From NCBI GenBank assembly GCA_910587135.1, contig CAJULF010000029.1, positions 1 through 32,552 of the forward strand: a stretch of 32,552 nt of DNA. The letters are read 5' to 3'. A model generated the notes under the pieces. It was given only the letters and a program-made list of their open reading frames with translations, was not told where the DNA came from and made no database searches. How positions within the stretch are numbered: position 1 is the stretch's first letter; each line of letters begins with the position of its first letter. Position numbers and translations under genes: made by a program. Shown in pieces: positions 8,045 to 14,546 of the stretch. Source of the stretch: an uncultured Oscillospiraceae bacterium (lineage in GTDB: Bacteria; Bacillota; Clostridia; Oscillospirales; Ruminococcaceae).

Positions 8045-8925
8045 TGTATTGGATAATTATCGGTGTCCTTGCCCTTGTCATCGTTTTTCTTACGGTAAAG
8101 CTCATTTATGTGCGAAGAGCCGCCGACGAAATAAGCCAAGGGCTTAAGGAGCGGTCGGAGATCGACACAAATACTCTTATAGGAATATCGTCGGGGGACA
8201 AAAAAATGCGCACCTTAGCCTCCGCGGTAAATGCGGAGCTTAAAAAGCTCCGTGCGGAGCGCCTCAGATTTCAGCGCGGCGATACCGAAATAAAAAACGC
8301 CATCACCAACATTTCCCACGACCTGCGTACGCCGCTCACCGCCATTTTCGGTTATCTTGACCTGTTGGAGCGGGAAGAAATGTCCGAAACCCAAAACCGC
8401 TATATCGGTATAATCCGCAATCGCTCCGAGCTTTTACGGCAGCTTACCGAGGAGCTTTTCAGGTATTCCGTGGTGCTGACCGCTGACAACGGACTTGCGT
8501 GCGAGCCTGTAAACATAAACGCGGTTCTTGAGGAAAGCGCGGCGGCGTTCTACACAGCGCTGGGAGAGCGGCATATAGTGCCGGAAATCGAAATACCCGA
8601 AAACGCTGTGGTGAGAAATCTTGACGGCGCGGCTTTGGCGCGGGTGTTCTCAAATCTTCTCAGCAATGCCATAAAATACAGCGGCGGGGATTTAAAAATC
8701 GTCCTGACCGAAGCGGGAGAAATAATATTCTCCAATGCAGCAAATGATCTTAGTGAAATTCAGGTAGGACGTCTTTTCGACAGATTCTATACCGTCGAAG
8801 CCGCAAGAAAGTCCACGGGGCTTGGTCTTGCGATAGCGCGTACTCTAATAGAGAGAATGGGCGGCAGCATTACCGCAGAGTATGAAAACAACAGGCTGTC
8901 AATAAGTATTATATTCCCCGAATAA
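8044..8925 (+). CDS. Sensor histidine kinase (HisKA + HATPase_c), one TM
   Basis: The 293-residue kinase starts at an ATG overlapping the mannanase stop (TGATG); the longer open frame from 7963 runs inside that gene and is unlikely. One membrane segment (about 2-22) is followed by a short linker and no extracellular sensor domain. HisKA phosphoacceptor H92 lies in SHDLRTPLTAI, the N box is LLSNAIKYS (N208), the F box LFDRFYT, and the G2 box STGLGLA (258-262). The usual DxGxG G1 motif is replaced by NAANDLS. Such short kinases usually sit with an OmpR-type regulator and an ABC-2 transporter. Here those genes are at 9452-13183 on the opposite strand. Pairing with that regulator is inference. 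Stimulus unknown. Confidence 0.92.
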   Translation: MYWIIIGVLALVIVFLTVKLIYVRRAADEISQGLKERSEIDTNTLIGISSGDKKMRTLASAVNAELKKLRAERLRFQRGDTEIKNAITNISHDLRTPLTAIFGYLDLLEREEMSETQNRYIGIIRNRSELLRQLTEELFRYSVVLTADNGLACEPVNINAVLEESAAAFYTALGERHIVPEIEIPENAVVRNLDGAALARVFSNLLSNAIKYSGGDLKIVLTEAGEIIFSNAANDLSEIQVGRLFDRFYTVEAARKSTGLGLAIARTLIERMGGSITAEYENNRLSISIIFPE

Positions 8926-8929
8926 ACAA

Positions 8930-8977
8930 CACGAGGTAATAACGCAAAGATTTACAACCGTTTGTTATTGACTCGTG
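8930..8977 (+). terminator. Hairpin after the histidine kinase gene
   Basis: CACGAGGTAATAAC (8930-8943) and GTTATTGACTCGTG (8964-8977) pair at 12 of 14 positions around a 20-base loop. It begins 5 bases after the stop. No U-run follows, so termination is uncertain; it could instead be an mRNA 3'-end structure. The rest of 8978-9060 holds nothing recognised. Confidence 0.4.
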
Positions 8978-9060
8978 AAACATTTGTTATATGTAATCAT
9001 TTATGTTATCATGCTGTATTGCTCTAAGCAGGTTTACTCTCGGTTAAAAGGTGACTCCGG

Positions 9061-9396
9061 GCTGAGATTCTGTAAAGATATGTTGACCTAAAGTGGAATT
9101 ATTAAAAAGAATTTTCCGCGCCGCTGCAAACATCGCTTTGCGTTGTTTGCGCTATCTCACCGTAAAATCTCTACTTCATTCCGTTTCACTTTCTCAACGT
9201 CATTTTTGTGGTTTTGCGAAGCAAAATCGCTGACGACTGTCGGCGAAACAAAAATGATGAAGTTTAGCAACAACGCTCGGCAGCTATGCTGTCGTAAGCG
9301 TTGTCTAAACCACGGATTGCGGGAAATTCATGTGTGGGCGAACAGTGAATTTATGCTTTCAGTGCCTTTGCCTGCTTGATTATTATGTTGTTCTAA
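9061..9396 (+). repeat. Repeat family B, copy 1 (left flank of ABC module)
   Basis: This 336-bp element begins GCTGAGATTCTGTAAAGATA and reads through TGTTGACC, a hairpin built on GCAAACATCGC/GCGTTGTTTGC, and an arm AATTTTCCGC. It closes with GCGGGAAATTC and TTGATTATTATGTTGTTCTAA. The outer portions match 12235-12458 on the opposite strand. The central ~150 bases are unrelated to the other copy. The 78-residue frame across it has no good start site and looks spurious. Confidence 0.8.
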
Positions 9397-9415
9397 GGCT
9401 AATTATTATAAAAAA

Positions 9416-9456
9416 ATAACAGGCAGGTTTTAAAACTGCCTGTTATCTTTTTTATT
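9416..9456. terminator. Bidirectional terminator, end of ABC operon
   Basis: ATAACAGGCAG (9416-9426) and CTGCCTGTTAT (9436-9446) form a perfect 11-bp stem with a 9-base loop. A T-rich run follows on the plus strand (CTTTTTTATTT) and on the minus strand (TTTTTT). It sits at the stop of the last permease gene and would also stop read-through from the kinase side. Confidence 0.85.
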
Positions 9457-10282
9457 TAATATCCTTTTTGTTAAAAGCAATGATTCCTATCGCGCTTACT
9501 ATCACTGTCAGGAATACAGATACCACAATATCAAAAACCGTGTGCTGAAGAGCCATGTTTGACAGCATTACCGCTTGTCCCGAGGGCAGCGTGTTGACTA
9601 TGCACTCCAACACTACTCTCAGCGCTCCGCCAATATACTGCGGGTTTTTAATGGGTCCCACAATCTGCGTACCCTCATTGGTCATAGCCATATAACTGTA
9701 CATTTCCGGCTCGTCCAACTGAAGTATTATATAGCTCGATACAATAAGAAGACCGAAGAAAAGCAGTATTGCCGTTGTTGTAGATCCTGCCTTATTTGAT
9801 ATCAGCATTCCGACCAATGCGGCGATTGCTCCCGTGGAAATGCTGAAAAGAAGCGTAATCAGCACATAAATCAGTATTTCTCCTATCCCCTGCTCGCACT
9901 CCATAAAAGGAAGCCCTATAAGACCGAATGCCAACCAAACCACATCAAACAGTGTGCTGACAAATACACAGGTTATCAAATTCGCGGAGTATATTTCCAC
10001 GCGTTTATGTCCTGCAGTAATTTTATTCCGTATCGTTCCGTCGCTGTAATCAACACCCAGAAAAAATACAATCGTCACCGTTATAAACAGCCCTATAAAA
10101 GGGGACAGCAAAAAATAGCAGCTGTCAAAATACAGCTTTTCACCATAGGTTTCCCATTCCTTTGATTGTGAAATATTCATTATCATGGTAAAAACGGATA
10201 TTGCTGCCATAAATACCAAAGCCACCCACAACAGTTTGTTTTTCTTAAGCCGCGCAAAATTCGCGGATAAAAGCCTGCTCAT
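9452..10282 (-). CDS. ABC-2 type transporter permease (second)
   Basis: This integral membrane protein has about 276 residues and six predicted membrane segments. It starts with a short basic amphipathic N-terminus (RLLSANFARLKKNK) common to ABC-2 permeases of the bacitracin/lantibiotic-immunity class. A GTG at 10288 is in frame, but the ATG at 10282 is preferred because GAGGTG lies 7 bases upstream of it. It resembles the preceding permease in layout (basic N-terminus, first TM, then VDYSDGTIRNKI), so the pair probably arose by duplication and forms a heterodimeric channel. The conserved YSDGT-RNKI block links it to that permease. It is the last gene of the operon and ends at a strong terminator. 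Substrate unknown; peptide antibiotic export or membrane detoxification is inferred from family. Confidence 0.88.
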   Translation of the reverse strand: MSRLLSANFARLKKNKLLWVALVFMAAISVFTMIMNISQSKEWETYGEKLYFDSCYFLLSPFIGLFITVTIVFFLGVDYSDGTIRNKITAGHKRVEIYSANLITCVFVSTLFDVVWLAFGLIGLPFMECEQGIGEILIYVLITLLFSISTGAIAALVGMLISNKAGSTTTAILLFFGLLIVSSYIILQLDEPEMYSYMAMTNEGTQIVGPIKNPQYIGGALRVVLECIVNTLPSGQAVMLSNMALQHTVFDIVVSVFLTVIVSAIGIIAFNKKDIK

Positions 10283-10293
10283 TTCCACTCACC

Positions 10294-11202
10294 TCAATTA
10301 AGATTCATTTTATTGAATTTTATCAGCCCTGCCGCAGTAGTCACGACCGATATTATTATTGAATACCCCGCCAGCAGCAACGGATTGCTTACGTCGCGTG
10401 AGGATATCAAAATCGACTGTCCGCCCGGTGTGAAGTCTAAAATAAACTGATATATCTGCCGCTTTACTCCGCTTATATAACTGGGATTTGGAATAAGCTC
10501 CGGCTCTGCTGCGTTATTATCCGAATCTAACGGGTTCATTTCCTCCATATTAAATTCCATATGAAGTCCAAATTCATAATTATCCGATGTTGCATCGTCT
10601 TGGTAGTTCATTCCAATGTAACCGTATTCATGATAATATTCGGGCTGTTGGAGAAGGCTGTAAAGTATTCCCGCCACAAATATCATCGTGAAAGCAAGGA
10701 TAATAGATATTACTGCGGAAGCAGACTTGCTTTTTACCGTCAAGGCAATCAGTGTGAATATCCCCGTGACCGCCAGCAGCAAAGCGGCAGAGCAGCCCAC
10801 TAATGCTATTATCGCTTCTGTAAAAAAACCCACAAGAGGAATGCCCAGTCCAAGATATGTGATAAAATAAGCTCCGAACATCATCAGCCCCGCCGCAGCG
10901 CATATGATAAAATTTGATAGATATATCGTACTTCTTTTGTGACCCGAAACTATTTTGTTGCGCATTGTTCCGTCGCTGTATTCCGTTCCGATAAACAGCG
11001 CGCAGAAAACAGACATAAGTATCGGAATAAACGGAACGTACTCAAAGAAAATGCTATCAAGAGTCGAATTATACCCCAGCGCTTTGTCCGAATAAATCGA
11101 CAGTGCGTTTAGAACGCCGTTAACAGCCATGATTATTAGGCAGATGTAAAACGTCTTTTTTTTGAAAACACGGGAAAATCCCGCCGTCAGAAGCTTGCTC
11201 AT
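10294..11202 (-). CDS. ABC-2 type transporter permease (first)
   Basis: This is a 302-residue membrane protein. Its N-terminus LLTAGFSRVFKKK is followed by about six membrane segments, with the block TEYSDGTMRNKIVSGHKR shared with the downstream permease. A larger, acidic extracytoplasmic stretch (about residues 175-235, rich in Glu, Asp and Asn) lies before the last membrane segments. Its ATG overlaps the stop of the ATPase gene by four bases (ATGA), which is strong evidence for translational coupling. The GAGGGGGG site lies inside the end of the ATPase gene. With the ATPase and second permease it should form a BcrAB-like or LanFEG-like exporter. Confidence 0.9.
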   Translation of the reverse strand: MSKLLTAGFSRVFKKKTFYICLIIMAVNGVLNALSIYSDKALGYNSTLDSIFFEYVPFIPILMSVFCALFIGTEYSDGTMRNKIVSGHKRSTIYLSNFIICAAAGLMMFGAYFITYLGLGIPLVGFFTEAIIALVGCSAALLLAVTGIFTLIALTVKSKSASAVISIILAFTMIFVAGILYSLLQQPEYYHEYGYIGMNYQDDATSDNYEFGLHMEFNMEEMNPLDSDNNAAEPELIPNPSYISGVKRQIYQFILDFTPGGQSILISSRDVSNPLLLAGYSIIISVVTTAAGLIKFNKMNLN

Positions 11203-12119
11203 TCTGCCGCCCCCCTCGCCTGACCGAGAAGGCTCACATAATAGCTCTCGAGGCTTTCGTCGCGCTCAGCCACGGAGATAAGCTCGCAGCCCTCCTCCGC
11301 CAGCGCGAGGGTCAGCTTGGTTATGTTTATTTTCGCGTAAATATCCGCCTGATTTGCCGAGATAACGCTGTACTCCTGCCCCAGCTTATCCAGAACTCTC
11401 GCAAGTGCCCCTGTGTTGCTTACCTCGACTCTTGTGCATTTTCTGCAAGCCTTTTCCAGTTCCTCCGCGCTTATCTCCTTCAGCATATGCCCGCCGTCGA
11501 TAAATCCGAATTGGGTCGCAAGCTTGGAAAGCTCCTCCAGAATATGGCTGGAAATGAGAACGGTTATCTGACGCTCGCTGTTAAGCTTTAATATAAGCTC
11601 TCTTATCTCAATAATTCCCTGAGGATCAAGACCGTTCACAGGCTCATCCAGCACCAGAAAATCGGGATCTCCCGCCAAAGCTATCGCAATACCCAATCGC
11701 TGCTTCATGCCTAATGAGAAATTGCGCGCCTTTTTTTTGCCCGTATTCTCCAGTCCCACGAGCCTCAACAGATCGCTTATCCCGTCAAACGAGGGCAGAC
11801 CCAATATTCTGAACTGCTCCTTTAAATTGTCCTCCGCGGTCATTCCGAGATAAATTGAGGGGGTCTCCACAACCGCACCCATTCTGCGGCGGGATTTTGT
11901 AATGGTTTCCTCCGTGCTGGGTATACCGTAAAGGGAAAAATCTCCCGAAGTGGGGTACTGCAAGCCGCATATAAGACGTATAAGCGTTGTCTTGCCCGCT
12001 CCGTTTTTTCCCACAAAGCCGTATATCGCTCCCTTGGGAACATTCATGGAAAGCCCGTTAAGCGCTTTGAAATGTCCGTAGCTTTTGCACAGATTTCTTG
12101 TTTTTAATACATACTCCAT
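11199..12119 (-). CDS. ABC transporter ATP-binding protein (BcrA/LanF-like)
   Basis: This 306-residue ATPase of the bacitracin/lantibiotic-immunity type has Walker A GKNGAGKT at 37-44, signature SLGMKQ at 135-140, and Walker B FLVLDEP at 154-160 with catalytic E159. A C-terminal domain of about 80 residues (after about 215) is the usual extension in this class. It energises the two downstream permeases. The ATG has a GGAGG site 8 bases upstream. Ahead of it lie four GTAAA-type boxes at 11-12-base steps, a likely response-regulator operator. It is the first gene of a three-gene minus-strand operon bracketed by inverted repeats. Confidence 0.95.
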   Translation of the reverse strand: MEYVLKTRNLCKSYGHFKALNGLSMNVPKGAIYGFVGKNGAGKTTLIRLICGLQYPTSGDFSLYGIPSTEETITKSRRRMGAVVETPSIYLGMTAEDNLKEQFRILGLPSFDGISDLLRLVGLENTGKKKARNFSLGMKQRLGIAIALAGDPDFLVLDEPVNGLDPQGIIEIRELILKLNSERQITVLISSHILEELSKLATQFGFIDGGHMLKEISAEELEKACRKCTRVEVSNTGALARVLDKLGQEYSVISANQADIYAKINITKLTLALAEEGCELISVAERDESLESYYVSLLGQARGAAE

Positions 12120-12148
12120 TTTCCTTACCTCCGTTATTTAATGATGTT

Positions 12149-12204
12149 ATTTTAGCTTATGCGGGTTAAGAAATCGGTAAAGAAAAAAGTAAAGATTGCG
12201 TAAA
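12149..12204 (-). promoter_or_regulatory. Direct-repeat operator and promoter of the ABC operon
   Basis: On the plus strand, GTTAA at 12165 and GTAAA at 12177, 12189 and 12200 recur at 12, 12 and 11 bases, about one helical turn. Boxes read GTTAAGAAATCG, GTAAAGAAAAAA, GTAAAGATTGC and GTAAATAATAA. On the minus strand a TAAAAT -10 (12149-12154) lies downstream with no good -35. This is the layout of a promoter activated by an OmpR-family regulator bound to tandem half-sites. The regulator at 12512-13183 is the obvious candidate, but binding is inferred. Confidence 0.65.
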
Positions 12205-12234
12205 TAATAATTTAGCTTAGGGTGTTTGCCCCAT

Positions 12235-12458
12235 TTAGAACAACAAAATAATCAAGAAGTCAAAAGCGCTGAAAGCCTAAATCCACTGTGCGCCCACGCA
12301 TGAATTTCCCGCAATCCGCCGTGAAAGCGCAGCCCGCGAAGCGGGCGGAGCTTTCATGGCGAGATAGCGCAAACAACGCAAAGCGTTGTTTGCAGCGGTG
12401 CGGGAAATTCTTTTTAATAATTCAGCTTTTGGTCAACATATCTTAACAGAATTTCAGC
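12235..12458 (-). repeat. Repeat family B, copy 2 (right flank of ABC module, inverted)
   Basis: Read on the minus strand, this 224-bp copy matches the ends of 9061-9396: GCTGAAATTCTGTTAAGATA at one end and TTGATTATTTTGTTGTTCTAA at the other. A perfect 11-bp hairpin is GCAAACAACGC/GCGTTGTTTGC. Its interior is a different palindrome built on TGAAAGC...GCTTTCA. It lies between the response regulator stop and the ABC operator, in inverted orientation to copy 1. Confidence 0.8.
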
Positions 12459-12511
12459 ATTTCGTCAATATATCTTAATAGCATAAAATATTATTTAATA
12501 CAGCACATTTA

Positions 12512-13183
12512 TTATTCCGTCCTTACATCGGCGCGCATTTTAAACCCTATTCCCCAGACGGCTTCGATATAGTCCTTTCCGCTAATGTCGCGGAGCTTCT
12601 TGCGCAGGTTGCTGATGTGTATTTTAAGGGAACTTTCCGTGCAGTCGGGGGTATCCTCGCTGATTCGGTCAAGCATAAGGGATTTGGTTATAACCTGTGT
12701 GGGGTTCATCATAAGCAGCTTTAAGATGGCAAATTCCGTGCGTGTTAACCTTGCCTCCTTGTCGCAGAGAGTCACGGTGTGCATATTCAAATCAAGTGTT
12801 ATCAAATCGTATCGCAGTTCGCTTGACAATTCGGGAGCGGTTCTAAGCTGCACTGCTATACGCGCAAGCAGTTCTTTTGTATCAAAGGGCTTGGTCACAT
12901 AATCCGCTGCGCCGCCCAACAACATATTCACCTTATTGTCAACGTCAAATTTTGCACTCACCACAATAACCGGTATTCCCTTGATTTTCGGGAGCACTTC
13001 CTCGCCCGAAAGCCCCGGCAGCATAAGATCCAGCAACACCAAGTCGGGCGTTTTTTGTGAAAGCACCAACAGCGCCTCCGTACCCGAATAGGCTCGGATT
13101 ACAGCGTAGCCCTCCCTTTCAAGCGTTTCCTCCAGCATATTTCCAATATGAATATCATCATCAATTATAAGTATCTGCTTCAA
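12512..13183 (-). CDS. OmpR/PhoB-family response regulator
   Basis: The 223-residue regulator has a receiver domain (1-115) with acidic pocket D8-D10, phosphoacceptor D52, S76 (switch position) and K99 (YVTKPF). A C-terminal winged-helix DNA-binding domain (about 128-220) has the recognition region SSLKIHISNLRKKLR. The start is a TTG at 13183, behind GAAAGGCGGG; no better start is available. It has a consensus promoter of its own. No kinase gene adjoins it; the nearest is at 8044-8925 on the plus strand, beyond the ABC operon. Together they look like a dispersed regulator-kinase-ABC set. The sequence GAAAAAAGTAAGG in its leader resembles one of the ABC operator boxes, so it may regulate itself. 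Confidence 0.95.
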   Translation of the reverse strand: MKQILIIDDDIHIGNMLEETLEREGYAVIRAYSGTEALLVLSQKTPDLVLLDLMLPGLSGEEVLPKIKGIPVIVVSAKFDVDNKVNMLLGGAADYVTKPFDTKELLARIAVQLRTAPELSSELRYDLITLDLNMHTVTLCDKEARLTRTEFAILKLLMMNPTQVITKSLMLDRISEDTPDCTESSLKIHISNLRKKLRDISGKDYIEAVWGIGFKMRADVRTE

Positions 13184-13217
13184 AGCCTTTCCCGCCTTTC
13201 TGTCCTTACTTTTTTCA

Positions 13218-13246
13218 ATTATACAACAATTACTCCATTAAGTCAA
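13218..13246 (-). promoter_or_regulatory. Promoter of the response regulator
   Basis: On the minus strand, TTGACT (13241-13246) and TATAAT (13218-13223) are 17 bases apart. The start codon lies 34 bases downstream of the -10. This is a near-consensus housekeeping promoter. Confidence 0.85.
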
Positions 13247-13275
13247 GAGATAAAATAGGGAGGTATGTCGACCTC

Positions 13276-13375
13276 TTATACTTATTCCCATTAGAAAGTG
13301 TAAAAAATCTTCGCAAAAACCATATACCAGAGTTATTGCGAAGATTTTTTACACTTTCAATGAGGAATTATTATT
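13276..13375. mobile_element. MITE-like family C, copy 1
   Basis: Arms at 13282-13316 and 13335-13369 are about 35 bases each and nearly perfectly complementary. Both contain AAAGTGTAAAAAATCTTCG. The loop is 18 bases. Outer flank CTTATACTTATTCCC recurs at the second copy (22894-22999), which lies in the opposite orientation. No transposase is present, so it would have to be moved in trans. The fold-back could also act as a bidirectional terminator. Confidence 0.75.
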
Positions 13376-13392
13376 ATACATATAACAACCGC

Positions 13393-13413
13393 GGCAGCCG
13401 AAAACCGACTGCC
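13393..13413 (-). terminator. Hairpin after the frameshifted gene
   Basis: Read on the minus strand, GGCAGTCG and CGGCTGCC pair with one G-U wobble around a five-base loop. On the plus strand that pair would be a C-A mismatch, so the structure favours the minus-strand transcript. It lies 10 bases past the restored stop at 13423. The U-tract is poor. Confidence 0.4.
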
Positions 13414-13422
13414 ACGAAAACA

Positions 13423-13835
13423 TTATTTCCGGATCGAAACGGAAAAAATCATTTCCCCGCTACCCTCCGCTCCTGCCAGCACACCGTGACTGAACTCAAT
13501 ATAATATATCCCCTGCGGCACAACATAGGATATTTCCCCTTTGATACGCGGATGTTGTTCAGTTCGCAAAAGCGTATCCCGTCGGGAATATCCACATGCC
13601 CGCAATTATCGGCGCATAGCCTGTCCGACATTACCGCCGCTCCCTTTGAGTTTCTCACCGATATGTCAAGCGAGGTTTCCGTTGAGTCAAAGCGGATATT
13701 CAACCGCAGAACTCCTCTCGCCCCGTCACGGTATTTTGCGGAAATTTCGCAGTCCCAACGGCTTTGCGGTGTAAATTCCATACTATATTCGGTTCCGTTT
13801 TCTATCCTGAAAGCTCCCTCGGGAAATTCTGCCAT
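13423..13835 (-). pseudogene. Frameshifted small gene, unknown function
   Basis: Two overlapping minus frames join into one sensible product of about 137 residues. Frame one starts at the ATG at 13835 and holds a beta-rich N-terminal part (MAEFPEGAFRIENGTEYSM...). Near residue 100 the sense moves to a second frame that ends at 13423 and reads GEISYVVPQGIYYIEF, a convincing beta-strand segment. Frame one beyond that point (to 13449) looks like noise. The switch falls at tcAAAGGGGaaa, cccc at 13536-13539. One extra G, or a -1 slip on A-AAG-GGG, restores the frame. A perfect TTGACA/TATAAT promoter precedes it. It could be an inactivated gene, a sequencing indel or programmed frameshifting. I do not recognise the family. 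Confidence 0.7.
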
Positions 13836-13888
13836 GCCAAACTACCCCCAAAAATCAATCTAAAAGCGGATTTTTTTCCGTTTTTCCT

Positions 13889-13917
13889 ATTATAACACAA
13901 ATATTTTCTATTGTCAA
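13889..13917 (-). promoter_or_regulatory. Consensus promoter of the frameshifted gene
   Basis: On the minus strand TTGACA (13912-13917) and TATAAT (13889-13894) are exactly 17 bases apart, a perfect consensus. Its -35 overlaps the -35 of the divergent promoter for the XRE gene. Confidence 0.85.
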
Positions 13918-13938
13918 GCCATATTTATGACTTATAAT
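13911..13938 (+). promoter_or_regulatory. Divergent promoter of the XRE regulator
   Basis: TTGTCA (13911-13916) and TATAAT (13933-13938) are 16 bases apart. The TTGTCA box is the complement of the TTGACA used by the opposing gene, so the two promoters cannot be fully occupied at once. A second TATAAT at 13954-13959 lacks a matching -35. Confidence 0.65.
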
Positions 13939-13989
13939 GGATTTATTTTAATGTATAATACTGATACCATATATTAAGAGGTGATCGTG

Positions 13990-14331
13990 ATGTACGTTGA
14001 TTATAAGGATTTGGGAAAAAGGATCGCAAGGCGGCGCAGGGAACTGGGTATGAAGCAGTATCAGGTAAGCGAACGCGCGGGGCTTTCGGACAAATATATT
14101 TCCTGCATTGAAACGGCAAAGTCCATACCGAGCATTGATGTGCTTGTCAGGATATGCGACGCGCTGGAAACCACGCCCGATATGCTGCTCCTAGGAGCAG
14201 TCAGCAATACAGACAGCGAGAGCTACGAGCGGCAGCTTATTAAAAAGCTGCAACGACTGGACAGCGCAGCGCGGCAGCTGGCAATAGAAATGCTGGACAA
14301 ATTCGTTCAATATGAGCAGGACAGGAAATAG
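13990..14331 (+). CDS. XRE/Cro-CI family transcriptional regulator
   Basis: This is a 113-residue regulator with an N-terminal helix-turn-helix (about residues 4-65): LGKRIARRRRELGMKQYQVS then AGLSDKYISCIETAKSIPS. A short helical C-terminal tail (about 75-113) is probably for dimerisation. The frame is open to a GTG at 13981, but the ATG at 13990 is favoured because AAGAGGTGA sits 5 bases ahead. It is transcribed divergently from the frameshifted gene, with overlapping promoters. It may therefore control that gene and itself, as many divergent XRE regulators do; this is inference. No phage genes surround it. Confidence 0.9.
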   Translation: MYVDYKDLGKRIARRRRELGMKQYQVSERAGLSDKYISCIETAKSIPSIDVLVRICDALETTPDMLLLGAVSNTDSESYERQLIKKLQRLDSAARQLAIEMLDKFVQYEQDRK

Positions 14332-14336
14332 AAAAT

Positions 14337-14358
14337 CGGCAGCCGTAAACAGCTGCCG
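14337..14358 (+). terminator. Hairpin after the XRE gene
   Basis: CGGCAGC (14337-14343) and GCTGCCG (14352-14358) form a 7-bp stem with an 8-base loop, starting 5 bases after the stop. There is no U-run. Confidence 0.4.
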
Positions 14359-14367
14359 CAGACTGTA

Positions 14368-14546
14368 TATAAAGGTTGACTTAGAGCGGATTATTTAAAA
14401 AAATTTCAAAATTTCCGTTAGTCATACTCCGTTACGCTACGCTTCACTCCGCATGCCTAACGGAAACCGCGCACATTTGCCATTTGGCAAATGTGCGCTT
14501 TTTGAAATTTAATGCGCCGACATTGTGTTGTCAATAGGCTTTTTCG
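14368..14546 (+). repeat. Repeat family A, full copy (179 bp)
   Basis: It begins TATAAAGGTTGACTTAGAGC, continues into ATTTCAAAATTTCCG, and ends TTTTTGAAATTTAATGCGCC followed by AATAGGCTTTTTC. Inside are nested arms, TTTCCGTTAG/CTAACGGAAA, then a near-perfect hairpin GCGCACATTTGCCA/TGGCAAATGTGCGC (14-bp stem). It ends at the stop of the flavoprotein gene. Confidence 0.85.

Noticed and set aside
9143..9379. 78-residue plus-strand frame in the 9061-9396 region
   Set aside because: It lies wholly within repeat family B, has no good ribosome-binding site and no recognisable features.
13336..13863. 175-residue plus-strand frame
   Set aside because: It starts inside a MITE, and the opposite strand carries a perfect promoter and a more protein-like, though frameshifted, product.
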